64,000 bases of DNA from Sphingorhabdus_B arenilitoris. GTDB lineage: Bacteria > Pseudomonadota > Alphaproteobacteria > Sphingomonadales > Sphingomonadaceae. The notes beneath the pieces were generated by a model that worked only from the letters and a program-made list of their open reading frames with translations, did no database searches and had not been told where the DNA came from. The position numbers and the translations under genes are program-made. Positions 61,203 to 64,000 of the stretch are shown here, piece after piece. The stretch covers positions 62,001 to 126,000 of the forward strand of contig NZ_JBHSDH010000010.1 of the NCBI RefSeq assembly GCF_042651485.1. Direction: 5' to 3'. Position 1 is the stretch's first letter, and every line of letters begins with the position of its first letter.

Positions 61203-61985
61203 ATGGACCAGCTCCCCCTCTTCGTCAATCTGCGCGGCAAAAATGTCGTGCTGGCCGGAACCGGGGATGCCGCAGATGCAAAAAGGCGGCTGATTGAGCG
61301 GGCGGGCGGCATATGCGTGGATGATTGCCCCAATGCCATATGCCGCTGCGCCAAAATTGCCTTTGTCGCGATCGACGATGACGAGCAGGCCGTTCAGGCT
61401 GCACAGCGGCTGCGCGCCAAAGGCATGATCGTCAATGTGGTCGACAAACCCGATCTATGCGATTTTACGACACCTGCCATTATTGATCGCACACCGGTTC
61501 TGATCGCGGTCGGAACGGGCGGCGCATCGGCGGGTATGGCCAAAGCGATCCGGCAAAAATTGGAGGCTTTATTGCCCTCGCGATTGGGACGCTTGGCCGA
61601 CAATATCCAATCGGCACGCGATGCCATCAAACGCCGCTGGCCCGGTGCACCCGAACGCAGGCGTGCGCTGGATCAGGCTTTTCAGCCCGGCGGCGCGCTT
61701 GATCCTTTTGCTGAGCAAGATGAGGCAGCGGTCGCCACTTGGTTGGACCGTGACGATAGCCCAGCGCAAAATGGCTTGGCCCAGATAACGCTCCTATCGA
61801 ATGATCCCGATGACTTGACGCTGCGCACCGCCCGCTTATTGGGTGAAGCCGACTATATTTTTTATGAGGCCGGTGTCGCCCCCGGGATATTACAACGCGC
61901 CCGCGCCGATGCAGTGCGCCAAGCCGGAGCGCCGCCAGCAAAGCTGCCAAACGGATTGAGCCTTTTCCTGACCCTAAAAATCTGA
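61203..61985 (+). CDS. siroheme-synthase-like protein: Met8-type domain with a stunted SUMT part
   Basis: 260 residues from ATG 61203. The N-terminal half matches the precorrin-2 dehydrogenase/ferrochelatase (CysG-B/Met8) fold: LPLFVNLRGKNVVLAGTGDAADAKRRL (4-30), IAFVAIDDDEQAVQAA, VNVVDKPDLCDFTTPAI and VGTGGASAGMAKAIRQKLE. Then a linker and, from about 205, only the first strands of a SUMT methyltransferase (ITLLSNDPDDLTLRTARLLG, ADYIFYEAGVAPGILQRA); the glycine-rich GxGPGD loop of SUMT is replaced by SNDPDD and the rest is missing. So a dehydrogenase role is possible but the methyltransferase is not. Adjoins lysA (5-bp gap) and proC. Confidence 0.8.
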   Translation: MDQLPLFVNLRGKNVVLAGTGDAADAKRRLIERAGGICVDDCPNAICRCAKIAFVAIDDDEQAVQAAQRLRAKGMIVNVVDKPDLCDFTTPAIIDRTPVLIAVGTGGASAGMAKAIRQKLEALLPSRLGRLADNIQSARDAIKRRWPGAPERRRALDQAFQPGGALDPFAEQDEAAVATWLDRDDSPAQNGLAQITLLSNDPDDLTLRTARLLGEADYIFYEAGVAPGILQRARADAVRQAGAPPAKLPNGLSLFLTLKI

Positions 61986-61994
61986 GACGTGATT

Positions 61995-62816
61995 ATGACT
62001 GATAGCGCCGCCGCCTTTCCTGCCCCGATGTTGTTATTTGGATGCGGCAATATGGCCGGGGCCATGGTCACAGGATGGATGGCGGCGGGCGTGCCGGGCG
62101 CGCATTTTCATATTGTCAAACCAACCGACCGCAACATACCCGCAGACGCGCGGCACTTCACCACCGCCGATCAGCCGGGACAGAAATATGACCAGCTGAT
62201 GATTGGTATCAAACCCTATATGCTCGCCGAAATGGCGCAGGAGATTGCCGCGCTGCTTAATCCCGGTGCGCTTGTTATTTCCATCATGGGCGGGGTCAGC
62301 ACCGATAGCTTGGCTCGGCATTTTCCCGGTGCGCGGATATTGCGGGTTATGCCCAATCTGGCGGTTGCGCTGGGCAAATCGCCGTTGGGGCTTTTTGCAA
62401 AAGGGTTGAGCGAGGCGGACAAAGCTGATGCCGAGAAATGGCTTTGCGCATTGGGCACGCCTTATTGGATGCCGGCGGAGGAAGATATGCACGCCTTCAC
62501 CGCCATCGCCGGATGTGCCCCCGCCTATCTATACCGCTTCATTGACGCACTTGCGGCAGCGGGAACGAAACTGGGCATTGAAGCAGAGCAGGCCGAGAGG
62601 CTGGCCCGCGAAATGACGGAGGGTGCCGCGCTGCTGGCCGCGCAAAGCCCCTTTCCCCCTGCAGAGCTGGCCTCGCGTGTCGCGTCAAAAGGCGGTTCCA
62701 CGGCAGCTGGCCTTGCGGTGATGGATGAAGATAAGGCGATATTACGCTTAATGGAAAACACGTTGCGCGCCGCGCATGACCGTTCGGTCGAGCAAGGAAA
62801 GGAAGCAGAGGCATGA
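61995..62816 (+). CDS. proC: pyrroline-5-carboxylate reductase
   Basis: NADPH-dependent last step of proline synthesis. 273 residues from ATG 61995; GTG 61989 is an alternative. MLLFGCGNMAGAMVTGWMAAG with the Rossmann start, GIKPYMLAEMAQEI, MGGVSTDSLARHFPG, RVMPNLAVALGKS with the conserved MPN, and the signature GCAPAYLYRFIDALAAAGTK-EGAALLA. Its stop overlaps the amidase start by 4 bp. Confidence 0.94.
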   Translation: MTDSAAAFPAPMLLFGCGNMAGAMVTGWMAAGVPGAHFHIVKPTDRNIPADARHFTTADQPGQKYDQLMIGIKPYMLAEMAQEIAALLNPGALVISIMGGVSTDSLARHFPGARILRVMPNLAVALGKSPLGLFAKGLSEADKADAEKWLCALGTPYWMPAEEDMHAFTAIAGCAPAYLYRFIDALAAAGTKLGIEAEQAERLAREMTEGAALLAAQSPFPPAELASRVASKGGSTAAGLAVMDEDKAILRLMENTLRAAHDRSVEQGKEAEA

Positions 62817-64000
62817 CATTTCGGACATTCGCATTCGCCGCATTGTTGATAACCGCCAGTCCCGCAGCAGCGTCAGTCGCGCCGCCGCCCTCCACGCAGG
62901 ACGCCAGCGCCGCAATCGAGAAATATGGCCCGATCGAAAATCTCAGCCTGTTTGAACTGGCCGACGGGATTGATGACGGCCTGTTGAACAGCGAAGCGAT
63001 CGTGGCGGCCTATTTGAAAAGAATTGCCGAAATTGACGATGCTGGACCGACATTAAACGCCGTTATCGCGACCTTTCCCGACGCACTGGATCAAGCGCGG
63101 GCGATGGATGCAGAAATAAAAGCCGGTAAATATCGCGGACCGCTGCACGGTCTGCCTATTTTATTAAAGGACAATATCGAGGCCAAGGGTGACTTGCCGA
63201 CAACCGCCGGTTCATTGGCGCTGAAAGGTAACATAACCCAGCGCGATGCCCCGATGGTCGCCCGCCTGCGCGAAGCGGGCGCGGTGATATTGGGCAAAAC
63301 CAATCTGTCCGAATGGGCCAATATCCGCTCCGACGATAGTACCAGCGGATGGAGCGCCATCGGCGGCTTGACCAAAAACCCTCATGCGCTGGACCGCAAT
63401 ACATGCGGTTCATCGGCGGGAAGCGGGGCAGCTATGGCCGCGGGGCTTGCCGCTGCGACCATCGGCACCGAAACCAATGGCTCCATCGTATGCCCGTCCT
63501 CGGTCAACGGCATCGTCGGCTTCAAACCCACTGTAGGGCTGGTGTCCCGCACTCATATCGTCCCGATCAGCCATACACAGGATACCGCTGGACCGATGAC
63601 GAAAACCGTGTTGGACGCCGCGATCCTGTTGACCGCGATGGCTGGCACCGACCCAGCTGATTCCGCAACGAAAGACGCCGACACGTGGCGCGGGGATTAT
63701 GCAAATGGCCTGCGAGGCGGCGATTTGAAGAATGCCCGTATCGGCATTTTGCGCGATGAAGTGGGCGACAATGCCGGGGTGGCCGAATTGTTTGACCAAG
63801 CCGTGGCGCAAATGAAGGCGGCGGGCGCGGTAATTGTGGAAATAGCCGATAGCGGCATAGGCCTGGACAGCAATGTTGGCCGCGATGAAGGCATATTGCT
63901 GTTTGGTGAATTGAAATATGACATGGCCGCCTATTTGCAAAGCCTCCCCGCCGGTCTGGTCCCGCACAAAAACCTCGCCGATCTGATCGCATTTAACGCC
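62813..64000 (+). CDS. amidase-signature enzyme, cut by the window end
   Basis: 396 codons open to the window edge. Signal peptide MTFRTFAFAALLITASPAAA, so periplasmic. LLKDNIEAKGDLPTTAGS contains the catalytic Lys; CGSSAGSGAAMAAGLAAATI is the Gly/Ser signature with the cis-Ser and nucleophile region; TETNGSIVCPSSVNGIVGFK and SRTHIVPISHTQDTAGPMTK follow. Amidase-signature hydrolases cleave amide bonds; a substrate cannot be named. Coupled to proC by ATGA. The 3' end lies outside the window. Confidence 0.9.
   Translation, partial: MTFRTFAFAALLITASPAAASVAPPPSTQDASAAIEKYGPIENLSLFELADGIDDGLLNSEAIVAAYLKRIAEIDDAGPTLNAVIATFPDALDQARAMDAEIKAGKYRGPLHGLPILLKDNIEAKGDLPTTAGSLALKGNITQRDAPMVARLREAGAVILGKTNLSEWANIRSDDSTSGWSAIGGLTKNPHALDRNTCGSSAGSGAAMAAGLAAATIGTETNGSIVCPSSVNGIVGFKPTVGLVSRTHIVPISHTQDTAGPMTKTVLDAAILLTAMAGTDPADSATKDADTWRGDYANGLRGGDLKNARIGILRDEVGDNAGVAELFDQAVAQMKAAGAVIVEIADSGIGLDSNVGRDEGILLFGELKYDMAAYLQSLPAGLVPHKNLADLIAFNA

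Overview
The window looks like chromosomal DNA of an alphaproteobacterium, most likely a sphingomonad (Sphingomonadaceae, Sphingorhabdus/Sphingopyxis-like). This rests on gene families and order: an ileS-lspA-DUF3035 run, argH-lipoprotein-lysA, hom/glpX/recJ close together, and many small periplasmic proteins and lipoproteins typical of that group. No rRNA is present; there is one tRNA (Glu). Species assignment is inference.

Left core (1-12.9 kb): a divergent pair (glutathionylspermidine-synthase-like ATP-grasp enzyme and a DUF1190 lipoprotein) precedes a long, tightly packed minus-strand run: purE, purK, folA, an M19 dipeptidase, ribF, a GDPD-like protein, ileS, lspA and a DUF3035 lipoprotein. 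Several junctions overlap by 4 bp. ileS carries three in-frame insertions, each a different palindromic repeat. A small diguanylate cyclase and gpmA close the block.

Polysaccharide island (13.1-36.2 kb): visibly more AT-rich and bounded by two broken copies of the same IS5-family transposase in the same orientation. The right copy is fused in frame to a truncated tyrosine integrase, next to tRNA-Glu. The cargo includes rfbF, rfbG and rfbH (the CDP-3,6-dideoxyhexose pathway), two sugar-nucleotide SDR enzymes, a TPP-dependent YerE-like enzyme, a TylF-like methyltransferase, an Old-Yellow-Enzyme homologue, an export pair (SLBB/OPX and Wzz/PCP), a GtrB-like and two GT-C-type glycosyltransferases, a GtrA protein, a LytM peptidase, a Tat-exported beta-helix protein, an HpcH/HpaI aldolase and an IMPase-family phosphatase. 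Together these suggest synthesis and export of a surface polysaccharide containing a two-carbon-branched 3,6-dideoxyhexose of the yersiniose type, modified by O-methylation. That product is inferred.

Right core (36.2-64 kb): recJ, glpX and hom, interleaved with sphingomonad-type hypotheticals, an alpha/beta hydrolase lipoprotein and a flavodoxin-like protein; then a 3-hydroxyacyl-CoA dehydrogenase, RarD, a GNAT enzyme, two L,D-transpeptidases, a DMT transporter, a retropepsin-like protease and a thioredoxin-fold protein. An ispG operon follows that includes a previously unlisted 46-residue ORF and an SMI1/KNR4 protein. The window ends with an acyltransferase-3 membrane protein, an S1/P1 nuclease, a TlpA-like lipoprotein, argH, lysA, a siroheme-synthase-like protein with a stunted second domain, proC and an amidase cut by the window end.
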